Notes: generated by a model from the sequence alone, not told the origin. A stretch of DNA of 64,000 bases from Vanilla planifolia (GCA_023846275.1 JAIUJO010000084.1:1659487-1723486); one strand, 5' to 3'. Counted from the stretch's first letter, positions 1 to 12,301 are shown. A program made the numbers and translations.

Positions 1-719
1 TGTACAATCACTCTCCTTATGTGAGAAAAAGTTAAACTCCATGGAGTCAAATTAAAATCTCTAAAATTTTTTGAACATCTCAAAATTTAGGTCGTGAAGC
101 TCCTTCTTAGTAATCCAAGTGTCATTAAAGACTTGGTGGACAAATTAACCTACAAAAAATATTTGTTATACACGATTCAATGTTAAGATTGCTTGATCAT
201 TTAAGACTAGCCTCACTTAATCTCATGGGTCATAAGATGTGGCAAAATGTGTTATTGGGATAATTTTATTTTGGCTATGTTAGTGAAGGTTAAAAAGATT
301 CACTAGGTTTTAGGAATAAGTTTTTATAAGAAACAAGTTATTCAATATTAATGGTAGCTCTAATTTTATAATCTTTCAATAAATAAAAATATAAATGTTG
401 ATAGTTAGCCCTTATATAATTGTAAATGGTCTAGTATTATAGGCATGTAATATTTTAAGGGTTCCAATAAGAGTCTCTCAGAGCTGACACAAATAATTAT
501 ATAATCACTTTCAACAAACTTTTAAGTTGTCAATGAGTATTTTCTAGTTATTTATATATCTTTAATTATTTAAATTAATTTATTTAGTAATATATTTATA
601 TAATTAAAAAATTTGGTACATTAAAGACTCAATAAACTAAGAAGTGCTAAATCATAGCATAAGAGTATAAAATAAATAGGACTCTGATGTTGATTTTAAG
701 GACTCAAACCTATTGTTCT
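1..719. other. AT-rich stretch without recognisable gene
   Basis: No coding similarity or RNA gene could be recognised. The stretch lies downstream, in element orientation, of the integrase remnant that starts at about 720. It may therefore hold the eroded end of that element, but nothing in it supports a firm call. Confidence 0.4.
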
Positions 720-1505
720 ATTAATTGAATCATTTTAAATGAAATAAGTAAAATGCTATATAAGATTCTAAATTTAAATGTGTTCCATTACTAGGCTACA
801 AAAAAGATAATCTAAACTTTGATTTAGTACTGCTATTTGCCCCTCTATTTTTTGGATAATCAGTCCATAAAAACTTAAGTTTTGATTGCTTTAGGCACCA
901 AAATAGTTTTCAAAAGTACCTAGTAAATCTGACATCATGATCTAAAATAATTATTTGAGGTAAGCAATGTAGTTTGACAATTACATCAAGAAATCACTTC
1001 ATAATATGGGAGGTTTTTTTTGTCTTATGGTAAGGTATAAAACGAGTCATTTTAATAACTCTCTGTATGAATAAAGAATCATTATTTCTAATGATTTTGA
1101 ACTCCTAATACTAAGTCCAAACTTACATGCTTCCATGGTGATTGTGCTATAAGTAATGGTGTGGGTACACCTTGACTATAATTACCTAATTTAGTTACGA
1201 CACATCTTCAAAATTGAGAATCTATCGATGCAACTTTTTTCGGAATCTTGGGTAATGAAATCAATCAATCACACACCTTATTATTTTGGCTACCAAAAAT
1301 GTCTAGTGAGACCTCCAATATGTATTTGTTAGACAACAAAATTGTTAAGAAATGTGTGGTGTATATAAAGTTGGGATACACAAAACAAAAACCATCTTTC
1401 AAATAATAATCATAAAAATATTTATTGGATAAAGTACTGACTTCATGATATGTATGACCTAGATCTAGGCAATCACTATATAAATTCTTGATGCATGTGA
1501 CCATA
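720..1505 (-). mobile_element. Ty3/gypsy integrase remnant
   Basis: Read on the minus strand, this stretch resembles the integrase part of a plant Ty3/gypsy polyprotein. The N-terminal part (1265-1504) has the run KYFYDYYLKDGFCFVYPN typical of the region before the zinc-binding domain. Next comes GVPTPLLIAQSPWKHVSLDL, which corresponds to the conserved PxxPWxxVSMDF block at the start of the catalytic core. Weaker core similarity continues to about 720. In integrated elements this enzyme joins the cDNA copy to host DNA. Only this part is seen; no LTR, gag or reverse transcriptase belongs to it here. It is an old, broken fossil with many disabling changes. On its right it directly abuts a LINE of the same orientation. 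Confidence 0.75.
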
Positions 1506-1979
1506 ATTCCTCCATTGTAGAAGCATCATGTTGGATGTGTTTATTGCTAAACTTTAGATCAAAGTGGCTTCACAAGTTTGTGGAACTAGAACACACCATA
1601 AAAGCATGAATTAAAAAATCCCTATATGCACAGAAAGGGTATTTGTTTATAAATTAAAATTTCAATTTCCTCAAGTAGTTAGCAAGTGGTAATTAATTTT
1701 TTAGGTGCCTCCACATTAGTAAGTATTTTTTGGAAAGCTGGTAAGTACTCTACATTTTTTTTTTAACCTTTGAAAAAAAGAATTAGTTATAAGCTTATAT
1801 CATGCTAAATTGATAATGAATTTTTTCCATCCATGTCTATTTGGTTCCATGTATGAAAATAGTGAGAATGATTTTATCATTCCAAGTTAGGAGAATGCTC
1901 CATAATTGTTTTTATTGAAGTAATTATCACTTATGTTTCTTTCTTTGAGGTGTAGACCCTCTAGCAAAATCTTGCATTA

Positions 1980-2944
1980 CATGCATCCTTAAAATATTTC
2001 AATTTCTTAACCACTAATCCATAGTTTTCCTATGGGAACCTAATTTATTTCTAGTTGGCCAAGAGTTCTTAGTTGATATTCTCAAACTTCTGTTTGATGT
2101 TTTTAAATCAAAAAAACAAGTCCTTTTGTAGATTAATCTACAAACTTCATTTGCTCTCGAGCTTAGAGAAAAATAACTTGATAGTTTTAATGGACTATTT
2201 GACACCTCTTCGAAAGAGGATATAGTAACCTACTACGCACAAATGGGAGTTTGGTTGACAAGCTCCTTGGGGGCCTTGTGAGACTCTTTTCCTTGCATAT
2301 GTAGAAAGTTTAGCCCTCTTCCTAGCACTTCAACCACAATGTGGAAATGGTATGGGAATAAAGGGTTCACTTGGTTTAGCCAATGAGACAATTGGAAGGA
2401 ATCATTTTTTTCTCATTAATAATGACTAATAAATAACTTATATTATAAATACTCATCACTAGATTAATAAATTAACTATTGAAGTTAAACTTCTATAGTA
2501 TGTGTTTAACAAAACCCTAAGATATATACTACTGAATACTTTCTTAAAGTTTAGCTTGATAATAGAGTTATTACCTTGGATCTTCTGATTTAAATCATTA
2601 AGTAGTTCTTGTACAAGTAAGACATTTTTAGTGAATTCCCCTTAGTAAAAGTTGAATGCTCCATCAAGATAATAGCGAGTACAAACACTGTAAGTTAACT
2701 ACTTAAAACATAATATTTCTTAGAAGCAAAAATAGAAACAAATTGTTCTAAAATCTTCAAAAGTTGTAGTACAGTAACTCTTTGGAAGGGCAGTTATATT
2801 AGTACTAGTGAATTCTTTAATTGATGAGCTACCAACAACAAAGACAATGATAGCATCATAAATGTCTTGTTGAAGTATGCTCAAACAATGACTGTAAATG
2901 AAACCATTAAACCCATCCAATCCACGAGAACTTAAAGAATCCAT
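1980..2944 (-). pseudogene. LINE copy 1 reverse transcriptase region
   Basis: The reverse transcriptase of LINE ORF2 copies element RNA at the target site. On the minus strand, 2944-2720 carries LDGFNGFIYSHC and SSSIKEFTSTNITALPK. These match the L1 RT block (GPDGF, then a conserved EFxxTxIxLIPK segment). A second piece at about 2400-2230 contains VVEVLGRGLNFLHMQGK, matching the segment after the GDPLSP motif. A third open piece, 2205-2014, includes KRTCFFDLKTSNRSLRIST. This falls after the usual F(A/V)DD site, which cannot be read cleanly because two stops lie in that position. The pieces sit in different frames. The longest open stretch is 74 codons, so the copy is a pseudogene. Confidence 0.8.
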
Positions 2945-4019
2945 CCAAAAATAATTTGTTATAATTCCTCCTTGCTAGCATGCTGAATTAACATCATTGC
3001 ACTTTTTAGTAAGTCTAAGTATAACAAAGCAAAGCACCTATTTAGTAGGGACTAGTTAGAGTTGAAGCAATCCTTGACATATTTAGCAATTAAATCCTTT
3101 TTTGAGACCCAACTCCCACTTGAATCTTTAATTCTTTATGTATTAAGACCGCTTATCATATTATTAACAATTGTGTGGAAGAAAATAATGCTTCAATCAC
3201 AAACCTTGAGTCACACAGTAATGGTCATCTGGTTCTAATACATCTCCTCTGTTTACCAACCATGATTAGTTGATCCAAAGCTCTATTAATTCCAACCCTG
3301 ATAAATCATCTATAACTCATTGATTTTGTTTTCCTTCTTTATTGCATGTTATTCTGATAATTAAATATTATAAAAAATATTACCAAATTAAGTTTTAGTT
3401 TATTCTTTAAAGGGGTCTTTAATTCTTGTTAGCTTGTAAGCTAAGGCCCTCATTCCTGACCAAGCAATTGGAAGACTCCAATTCCAAGCAACCACTAGAT
3501 AGAATTCCATACCTTCAATCCAAGTTCTTTGTAATCTGAGTTGTTTAGTATTATATTTAATTATTAATGGAGAAATGATCGATATGGGGAGTGGTCAGAC
3601 AAGATAATGTACATATTTTGAACCAATCATGATTCAATAGATAATGTTGCCCTCAAAATAGTGAAGAGTTTGTATCCTTTAATATTGTCCACTTGTCTAT
3701 CACTTGCAAAGCCCTCCCACATTGCAATTAACTTAATTTTGTTCATTTTGATCATGTTATTAAGGCATCAAGACACAATAGAACTAACTAGACCCTTGAT
3801 GTTTAAAATGAAGATGTTATTAGTTACAATATGTGATATTTGCATTATGAGATTCCTAAGGGCTTCTTTTGGTCTTTTTCTTGCAAATCAATTTTCATAC
3901 ATTCCATTTAGTTGCTTTTCTTATCAACTTGTGTCTGGTAACCACTATAAAGCCATTATAGACTATCTCAAAATGCTTAAGACCCTTTCCTTTTTTCTTG
4001 GAGATCCTTATTAAGTCTT

Positions 4020-5250
4020 TTGAGAGATTGAATCTCCACTGATTTTTTAAGCTACACATCCTTTCTTTGTTTAAACTTAGATTTAAATGTTTTACACTTT
4101 ACAATTTCTCATTGAATTTGATCATAAAAATGAACAAATAGATGATTCATTATGTAATTAAGTTCTTTTGTTAAGCTTTAATGGTCTATAATGTGCTGGA
4201 GCGAGTTATTTCTTTCAATTATGGGGGCAAGAGAGTTTCAAACATGTTATGATCTTGTCATGCCCTTATCAATTTCTATACCCATACTTTGCCTCATTGA
4301 TTTTCATTCATTTTCCAACCTTTTGGTGTCCACATATATGACTAACAAATTTGGACATTTCACATTGGTTGCTACTTAGGAAATTAGAATTTTCTCATCT
4401 TTACCATTTCTTACAAATAAGGGTGTAAAATGTTTTTATTTCTTACATAAGACCATTAAGCATCCTTGTTTAAAATTACATAAATAGTTTTCAAAAAAAA
4501 TTTAAATGCTTAATTTTTTTCTAAAATCCATTATTGCTCCCAATATTTCTACAAATTCTAATATTTAAATGAAGATCTTTAACAAGATTGACCAATACAT
4601 AGGATAGAGTCTAATAGGGCCATATTATGTTCATTTATGCAAAATCTACTTTTAAAGGGTTGGTGACTATCCACTTGATTGGGTATAGGTACTACTTGTT
4701 GACTAAATGGATTGGAAGGTTCTCCAATAAGATCCACACTAGAGCATTAAAAATGTTCAATATTGAGCCAGAATAATAGAAAACATTTTAAGTTCCTCAT
4801 TTGAAATACTGTGATTTTCCTAATATTGCACATCTAGTGCTAAATGTTGTACAATTCTAGTGACGATCTTAAGAGCACAAGTCTACCCCATCATGGCTGA
4901 TCCAAAGTGGCCAGTTTTTTTTAGTTGATAGTCTTAGTAATACCATGCTAGGTAATTCAAGTGAAAACATAGCCTATTAGAGTGAGTTTGAAGATAGAAT
5001 TCTTTTTGGAAGCAAAGTCATCAACAAACTTGACCTCTTTTTCAAAGACATTGGCATTATCATGTTCGGCAAGGATTGAGAACTTATCATGATTCACCAT
5101 AAAACAAAAGCCCCGAGGACAATGCACTCATAATGCCTAAAAAATCATTATCCTTAATATTCTGGAGAAGAAAAAATCATTAACTTTAATATAAGAAGAA
5201 TAGGTACCATTTAATAGAATTGAGAGATTCTATGGAAACGGGTTTCCCTT
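4020..5250 (-). pseudogene. LINE copy 1 ORF1 region
   Basis: This minus-strand stretch aligns with 15590-16640, where a LINE ORF1 with a DUF4283-like domain can be read. Shared wording includes VDTKRLENE followed by SMRQSMGIEIDKGM at about 4340-4250, matching VDSQSLDNEN and SMKESMGIEVDKGI at 15800-15750. The stretch at about 4560-4640 corresponds to the TxxNLTRP segment of plant LINE ORF1. ORF1 proteins of this class bind RNA and are thought to help form the ribonucleoprotein. Coding capacity is lost through many stops, and only the alignment to the other copy makes the call. Confidence 0.65.
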
Positions 5251-5607
5251 GAATGAAATGAGCCATGTCAAATAGGTTCATTCTGTTCGACCAAAATATG
5301 ACATGTTTGGCATGAGCAACAAAGCCCTAGGTAGTTCATGGGAATTCAATTGTTTTGAAAAAGTTAAAAAATATGATAAAATTTTGTAGTTTGTTTTCCA
5401 AGATGTTGCTTCTTATTTTTCAACCCCAATTGCCAAGTGATTTTTGTAAGAACAATTCCAAGATGACCACATGAACATATTAAGGAATTTCATGAGTTTG
5501 ATTATGGAAGGATTTGTTGGATGACTTTCTTTATGATAACCCAATAAATATATGGACATTTCTCCTTATCAATTTTAACTAAATATTAGAAACTTTTTAG
5601 TATTTTT

Positions 5608-6034
5608 CATGAATCAAGAATGTCTAAATGAACGTGATTGCCAACAAATTGAGCTAATTAGTTTACTACTACATAGCCTTCTTTGAATATGTGTTAGAAT
5701 CGAATTGCTTTACATTGAAATTAATTCACTTTTTTGAAAAGGATTAACATACACCAAGGGATTCCAATTCTTTAGCAATTCATTACAAGGTTTGATTTTC
5801 TATTTCATTCTACAATAATGCTCTATAAGCCTAGCTTGTCACTTAAGTTTAAACCAAATAGTACTATCATGGCTTATCTTCTATAATTATTATAGATAAT
5901 TCATAAATTCTGAATGCATTGCTTTCTTTACCCAAGTGGTCTGCGATCACATGACCACAACCTACAATGCGTTGGTTCCTTCTGGTCAATAAAATAGTAT
6001 ATAATTTGATAAAAGTTAGTGTTGTGGGATTCCA
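5608..6034 (-). pseudogene. LINE copy 2 RNase H domain
   Basis: The C-terminal RNase H-like domain of plant LINE ORF2 degrades the RNA strand of the hybrid. On the minus strand the stretch starts with WNPTTLTFIKLY, equivalent to the W-PPP-x-IKLNxDG entry of these domains, and runs on with VGCGHVIADHLGK. After a frame change, AMIVLFGLNLSDKLGL matches the helix holding the catalytic glutamate. The end, HIFKEGYVVVN then LAQFVGN, matches the HxxREGNxxADxLA tail and closes in a stop at 5610-5608. The first catalytic aspartate is not preserved (YT stands where DG is usual). There are internal stops, so the domain is inactive. Confidence 0.8.
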
Positions 6035-6218
6035 CTAAACAACATTAATTGTTTTGCATTTGCTCTTAGAAAAGTAGAGAAAGCAATGAATATTTTACTA
6101 ATTGAAGATTTATTGAGTTTCTCTACATGACTAGGCTGCAATTGAAAATAGCATAGATATTATGTTGAACTCCATTTATCATTGAATTCACTAGGATTTT
6201 TGTCACTATCCTTAAGTT

Positions 6219-6413
6219 TTAAATTTTTAACATCCAGATATTATAAAATATGAGAAATGGAAGGACTCTAGAGACATTAATAGCTATAGTGTTTTTGTGA
6301 CGACTATTCCACCAGTGTAGAAGCAATTGATTAACCATTTCATGTTGGTTATGTTCAATGCCATGGATCACTAAAAAATTTTTCAATAAGTTTGTAAACC
6401 TGGGAAAATCCAT
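6219..6413 (-). pseudogene. LINE copy 2 ORF2, region before RNase H
   Basis: This 64-codon open piece contains NQLLLHWWNSRHKN and, near its end, VLPFLIFYNIWM. The latter matches the 'P-x-x-x-x-W-N-I-W-K-E-R-N' block that separates the cysteine-rich RT tail from RNase H in plant LINEs. It lies 185 bases upstream, in element orientation, of the RNase H domain, which is the expected order. The same block is recognisable in copy 1 at about 1560-1505 (MMLLQWRNYGH). Confidence 0.65.
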
Positions 6414-7445
6414 AGAAGTAAGAATTTGATAGTCCTTATATGCATAGAAAGTCCATTTGTCTTCAAATTAAAAATTCAACTTCCCCCAATTGTTAGCAAA
6501 ATGTAATAAATTTATGAGATCCTCTATATTAGTAAAGATATTTTTGAAGATAGATGATTATTCCTCTAATGGAACTCATTCACTACACTTTCTACTATAT
6601 CAATAATATTATTTGAAGGATAGAACATCATTAGAGTATAGAGTGGAATAAGTTAGGGTGCATGGCTAATTATCAAACCTATTATTAAGAGTAATTTCTT
6701 CCTCTATCCAATTATCTTTGTACATGTTTTGTTAACGTAGTTTTGCAAGTGAACAACCTATTTCTTACCTTTGAACAAGGTGCTTTCAAGTAAAGGGATT
6801 TGATGGTAGTATCTTTTATCTTAAGAGCTTCTTGATGTTGTTCTCTTACTTTTGTTTCATTTATTTACTCTCAATAGATAAAAACATTTGTGCAATAATT
6901 TTCGAATGTGATGTGTCTTGAGAAGAGGATAAAATTCAACTATTAGGTCCAAATAGGAACATAGTTTATAACCTCCCGAAGTCTCATATTACTACACTAC
7001 ACCTTATGTATGTAGATTGCTTAAATCTCTTCTTAGTGCTTTTGCTACAAAAAGGAAAAGAGATAAGGATGGATGGTTACCACGCTTTATCTATGGGATA
7101 ATTAGGAGGGCCATTGTCTCTAAAATTAATGACTAGTAGTCATTTTTAATTATAGATACATATCACTAGATTAAAAAATTAACTATTAAAGTTAAGCATG
7201 CGTAGTACTTTTTAAGAAAATTGTGTGATATACATTTGAATGCTTTCCAAAAGTATACTTTGATAATAGAGTTATCAACTTTGACCTTACAATTTAAAAT
7301 GTCAAAGTAGTTCTTGTGTAATGAAGATATTTTTAGTGAATTTTGCTTTGTAAAAGTTGACGGCTCTATTAAGATGATTGTGTGGACAAGAGGGATTGTA
7401 GGCTAACAACCAACAAATTAAACTTTTTTCAAAGAAACTATAAGT

Positions 7446-7946
7446 TCAAACTAGTCTACAATCTTTAATAGATGTAGTGCAATAAGTTCTTGGAAGGAAG
7501 ATTGTATTAGCACTAATGAATTTTTTAGGTAATAAGTTCCCAACAAGAGACTCCTTGATAGCTTCATAATTTTCTTCTTGATAAACAATGCTTGTAAAAA
7601 AAATTATTAAACCCATCCCATTTAAAAACACTAGAAAAATCCATCAAAAAATATTATTTTTATATTTCCTCCATAGAAATTAGCTAAATTAGCATCATAT
7701 TAAATTTTAGTGAGCCTAAGGATAATAAAGCAAAGTTGTTCCCATTTTGCTTGGTAGGGTCAATAGAGAAGTGAGAGATGAAGCAACCAGCAACATATTT
7801 GGAAATTCAATCCTCCTCTGAGGCTCAACTCCCACTTGCATCTTTAATTCATTATATATTAAGCTTACTTTGCCCCTTTTTTTCTTTATGTGGAAGAACG
7901 TTTTGCTTTTATTTCCTTCATTGAGCCACATAGTACTTTCATTCAA
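7446..7946 (-). pseudogene. LINE copy 2 reverse transcriptase, N-terminal part
   Basis: Two open pieces in succession are both typical of L1 ORF2. The piece at 7946-7716 begins STMWLNEGNKSKTFFHIKKK, which is the W-L-x-E-G-D-x-N-T-x-F-F-H segment that precedes the RT fingers. The piece at 7631-7446 contains KFISANTIFLPRTYCTTSIK, equivalent to the RT segment EFxxTxIxLIPKxxxPTxxxDFR. Upstream, at about 8300-7990, the minus strand reads as a lysine- and glutamate-rich helix (ALAYKMRDIKLTMKKAKFGN), the usual linker between endonuclease and RT. No active-site YxDD is readable. Confidence 0.8.
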
Positions 7947-8599
7947 GTGTTTAATAAATCTCCATTATTTTAGTACCCATGAAAAACTAATCCTAAATTT
8001 GGTCAATTCAAAACTTTATAATTCTTTTATAGCTTGTTAAGGTCTTTTTCTTTCTCCAACAGTGGCTCTTCTACTTCTTCAATCAACTAGATTATGTTAC
8101 CAAATTTAGCTTTCTTCATGGTTAGTTTTATGTCTCTCATTTTGTAAGCCAGGGCCCTCATTCCTAAATCAACAATTAGAAGACTCTAGTTTTGACCAAA
8201 CACTAGATAGAATTCTTTGCTTTCAATCAATGTGCTTTGGCATTTTAAATGTCTTTGAATAGATCTATTTTTTGGAGGAAGGATAAAAAAGGGAGTGGTC
8301 CAATATGATCTTGTTCATATGTTAAACCACTATATTGGAATTGTTTTGAGCTAATCATGATTCATTAGGGTTCTATCCAAAAGAGTGATATTTAAATTCT
8401 TGAATGTTAGTAATGAAATAAATTCTCCCTACCATCCAAGGAAGACAATTAGCCTCCATCATCAGTGTTAAATCACACCAAAGATCTCTTCTATTAATGA
8501 AATAGTTCTTGGCATACACAAATGGGTGACACCTCATTTATGTATTATGCTTTAAAACCATGTGGAGACATTGTTCTTCATTTAGATATAGGGCTAATA

Positions 8600-9200
8600 T
8601 GGATTCTAATTAAGAAATTAATTTGAGAAAACTTTTATCCCATAATTTATGTATGAAAGGTAATGGAAGTAGCTCTATCTTTAATTTGACAAGTGCAAAC
8701 AATCTAACATTACACCATTAAAATTCAAAGAGAAGTTATAGTATTAAGGATATCTATTTCAAAGATGTAAACTTTCTCTATGTACTTATAAGGTTTTTAT
8801 TATCCTATTGCTACATAACTAACCTTTATCCCTATGTAATCTTTGGTATAAACAATTAGATTTACAATGGCCATTGATATAATGGCCATTGAGAAGAAGA
8901 GTAAAAATATGGAACCAATGACAAGATTTCACACTTCAAGAGAATTAACATTAATATAATGAACTCATAATGGAGAAGAGATAAATATCCAATAAACTGG
9001 ATGATAGCCACAATAATAACAACACCATTTACAAGTGAGGGCCACAAAAATTGTACCCACTACAAAAAGCAAGGTGCCATATAAGAAAAATGTTGTATCT
9101 TTTACACTAATCTTTTCTTAGACACGTTTAAGAAAAATAAGGAAAAAATACCTTTGTTGCAACTAAAATTGAGATGTTTCTTAACACTTGACAATAAAAG
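8600..9200. other. junction stretch between LINE copy 2 and the gypsy element
   Basis: No coding similarity was recognised. By position it should contain the left end of the plus-strand gypsy element (5' LTR and gag). I could not align it to the putative 3' LTR at 14945-15470, so the 5' end is either lost or too diverged to see. A short exact repeat, AATGGCCATTGA, occurs twice (around 8866 and 8880). Confidence 0.4.
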
Positions 9201-9899
9201 GATAATACTATCATTTTTTGTTAGGGCCAATAGAACTTATAATTAATGAAATTATAATAGAAAGAGTGGAACACTTTTCAACCTATATTCATGCAGATGA
9301 GTTGGTCAATCCTAATACACACACTAGAAGTTACAAAATTTTGATCTTTAAAAGCACTCTCGAGAAGCTCAGCTTAGAAAGTTATACTTATCCCAACCCT
9401 ATTCTCATAGTTTGAGTCAAAAAGCCTCTAAAGCAAGAGTTTATAGATAACATAAGGTAAAATTTAAAATCACTAAATAATATATTCATGAAGTTGTCCA
9501 TGGGACAATTTCATTCGATATATGCTTTATCATATTTGGCTAGTGATACTTGTGAAGTAAAGATGATATATACTATTGTTAAGCCCAATAGCATCGATTC
9601 ACAAAGACTGGATAGAAATTTAATATAATATCTAACAAAGGAAAGTTAATAGTAGTTATTATTACAACTAGCCAAGCAAAGAGATTAGAAAATAAAAATC
9701 TAAATATGTGTTATAGTTAATTAGACCTGAGAAGTTGAATATTGGTTCCCAAAAATATAGTAATCTACCTAAACAACTTAAGAAGATACTAGTAGAATCT
9801 TTTACACTATTTACTAAACCAAAGTGCAATTGCCAGATTATGTTGTTAAGTATCAGATTAATTTTTAACAAATCAACACTTATAAACATAGATTATGTA

Positions 9900-10990
9900 T
9901 CACAACTTAGTAGTAAAAAATTAAGTGATTAACATGCAAGTCATAAAGTTATTGAGGAATGGTGTACTCATACCTACTAATTCACCATTTGGCTCCCGAT
10001 TTGAATTAGTGCAAAAAGTATAGAAGTTGGCACATGTGTGTGGATGGTCGAGCTCTTAACAAAATGACTTGTACGAAGAGGTATCCACTATGAAGAATTA
10101 ATGATCTATTAGACCACTAAACCATGCATGAGAATTCACAAAATTAGATGTCTAAGCAAGGTATCCTCAAGTACATATTATAGAAGGAGAAATTTTGAAA
10201 AAAAAACTTTTAAAACTTTACAAAGATTGCATGAGTGGCTAGTAATGGTGCGTAGGTTGTGCAATGTCATGTCACTAATGAATGGCCTTCTTTTCCCTTA
10301 GAAGATTTTATGCTAGTATACCTTGATAAAATTCACATTTATAGTAGTACACATGAAGGACATATAAAGATTTTATGGAAGGTGTTTGATATATTACAAT
10401 CTCATCATTTATAATTAAATAAGAAGATGTGGGAGTATGCAAGGGAAACCATTTATATTAGCGATATTAAGTTAGAAAGGGTGGAATAAACATTGATAAG
10501 GAGAAGATTAATGCAATTGAGAAATGTTCTAAACCTCATGGTACTACCAAAGTTAGAGGTTTTCATAGAGCTTGTCAATCCCTAAGAAAATTCATCAAAG
10601 GATTCTTTGAAAGACTACCACCATTTCATGCACTAACTTGTTGACATTTAAAATTTTAGTGGATAAAAATACATCAGTAGACTTTTTGATAATTAAAAGA
10701 GGTAATTTGTGAAGCACCAGTTCTAGCTCTACCAATCTAAATATGCATTTGAGATACAAGTAGATGCATCAGGGTAAGTTATAAATGAAGTTTTAATGGA
10801 ATAAGGCAAGCACTTGCATACTACTGTTAATTACTTCTAGGAGAATTAAAAAATTTAATTAATGATAAAGAGCTAATTTGTTTTCATCAATCTATAAAAC
10901 AATAAATGCCATACACCCTTAGAAAATAACTCATAGCACTTAGATCATTAGCCACTCTAATATTTGTAGACTCAATCAAAACTAAAAATT
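9900..10990 (+). pseudogene. gypsy reverse transcriptase and RNase H region
   Basis: The plus strand shows the familiar Ty3/gypsy RT blocks. These include LIPTNSPFGSRFELVQKV at about 9966-10020 (the SPxxSPxxLVxKK block), EFTKLDV at about 10132 (the FSKxDLxSGYHQ block) and RYPQVHIIEGEI just after it. Later, INIDKEKINAIEKCSKPHGT and FHRACQSLRKFIKGFF (about 10490-10600) match the KxxAIxxWPxP and GLxxYYRRFI blocks between RT and RNase H. RNase H similarity continues more weakly to about 10990. RT and RNase H make cDNA from the element RNA. The region is a fossil with no long open frame. Confidence 0.85.
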
Positions 10991-11149
10991 TTACGACACT
11001 TGAAGTGGTCATCACACCTGCAATAATTAATCCTGATTATTAAATATAAGAAAGCCACCTTGAAGAAACTTGTAAAGATTCTTTCTTGACCTCCTTCAAT
11101 CTTACAATGTTCAACAACTACTATGAAAATATAACTTGTAGAAGTTAAG

Positions 11150-11690
11150 GAGTTAATTATAAAATATAAAGATGACCCCAAGTTTTGCAAAATTTATCAA
11201 GAGAAAAAATTAGGTAAATACTCAAAGTATTTTATCAAAAATAAAGTTGTGTGCATCAAGATGGTGATAACAAATGTTGCATAAGTGTAGCTCACATTGG
11301 CAAGGCCTTGAGACGCATTGGAGTTTCAAAGACCACTCTTAATTTTCAAAGGTATGCTTATTGACCCGACTTGAATTTAGATGTTAAGAAATTTATTGAT
11401 CGGTGAATGTTTTTTGTTGCATCAAAACAATCTAGTCCTAAATAAGAACTACATATAATACTAACAATGCTGACAAGTCATTGGAATAAAATCTTAATAG
11501 ATTTTACCAATGGTCTATCACTGACTTCATAAGAACATAACTACCATTTTGTAATCGTAGATAGAATTTCCATGATGGATAGAGTACTATCATACAAATA
11601 AGGGATTACAAGTGAACAAGTAATTGTCACTTTCTTCTAAAAACTATGTGTACCATTGATGGTCAAATTAATGTCATATTGTTTGCTTCA
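11150..11690 (+). pseudogene. gypsy integrase, N-terminal and core part
   Basis: The block around 11290-11390 reads RRIGVSKTTLNFQRYAY and then LNLDVKKFIDR. These match the zinc-binding region of plant Ty3/gypsy integrases (GxxKTxxxxxRxFYWPxxxxDVxxFIxxC). The core follows, with HWNKILIDFTNGL (the PWxxIxMDFxxGLP block) and YHFVIVDRISMMDRV (the VVVDRFSKMAHF block). Similarity fades at about 11690, where an unrelated inserted block begins. Confidence 0.85.
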
Positions 11691-11699
11691 TTCAGATAT

Positions 11700-12301
11700 A
11701 ATTTTTGCTTTTTAAGATAAAAAATAATCAAGAAAGGCATAATTTAATATTATCAGAAAAAATAATTTTTCATGTGCTTTCAATCAAAACTTGAAAAACA
11801 TTTTCAACTCATTTATACGTTTGTTTTATACAAAACATAGAAAATCAAATAATAATTCTATCTTGAAATCAATCAAACAACCTTGAAATAAAAAATAAAT
11901 TAATCTTGAAATATTATTATAGAGTTGTTTTATGCATATCTATTAAAATAAAAAATATAAATTCTATCTATATACAACAATTTTACTTTTATCTCATAGA
12001 TGCATCAAAGGTTATTTGACCACATGTTTCAATCTCACTCATCTAAACATTTTTCATCCAAAATATTTCAAGCATACAGAACCTTACAATGCATCATGCA
12101 ATGAAAACATACTAGTCAATTGTTTAGAAAGACGAAAAAACAATAATTAAACACAAAAAATAGGAAAAAGAGAGAAAGAAATAGTAAAAGATGCATACAT
12201 GGGCATACAAGTTTTGCAAAATAAACTAAACCATCATAGTGCATTAATCAATTGCATAGGAAACAATATCTTTGTATAGTTAAAAACCTTGTTCAAGTTA
12301 C
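11700..12301. other. left flank of the purine-tract insertion
   Basis: This 600-base AT-rich stretch shows no retroelement coding similarity although it lies inside a gypsy integrase gene. Together with the purine tract and 14010-14215 it forms a block of about 2.5 kb that interrupts the element. No terminal inverted repeats or target-site duplications could be identified by eye, so the nature of the inserted unit is unknown. Confidence 0.5.

Larger units (their letters stand above)
1505..5280 (-). mobile_element. L1-type LINE, copy 1 (decayed)
   Basis: This is a decayed plant L1-like non-LTR retrotransposon on the minus strand, so its 5' part is at the right. In transcription order I see ORF1-like sequence (about 5250-4150), the endonuclease-to-RT linker region (about 4000-3000), reverse transcriptase (about 2950-1980), and the start of the region before RNase H (about 1700-1505). 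It aligns along its length with LINE copy 2, for example 2500-2700 with 7200-7400 and 1505-1740 with 6290-6540. The RNase H end present in copy 2 is absent; a gypsy integrase fragment starts there instead. Many stops and frameshifts interrupt both ORFs, so it cannot be active. Confidence 0.85.
5500..8600 (-). mobile_element. L1-type LINE, copy 2, 3' part (decayed)
   Basis: This is a second minus-strand LINE of the same family as copy 1, lying head-to-tail with it. In transcription order it shows the end of the endonuclease/linker region (about 8500-7950), the conserved pre-RT segment (7946-7716), reverse transcriptase (about 7650-7200), the region before RNase H (6413-6219), and an RNase H domain (6034-5608). 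Its right end corresponds to about position 3900 of copy 1. The missing 5' portion matches a separate LINE piece at 15590-16640, beyond a gypsy element, so the two are best read as one LINE split by an insertion. The copy is broken by many stops and frameshifts. Confidence 0.85.

Noticed and set aside
3661-4014. 117-codon plus-strand open frame, a possible small membrane protein
   Set aside because: It lies antisense to LINE copy 1 in the endonuclease/linker region, and the hydrophobic look follows from AT-rich sequence. No homologue is recognised.
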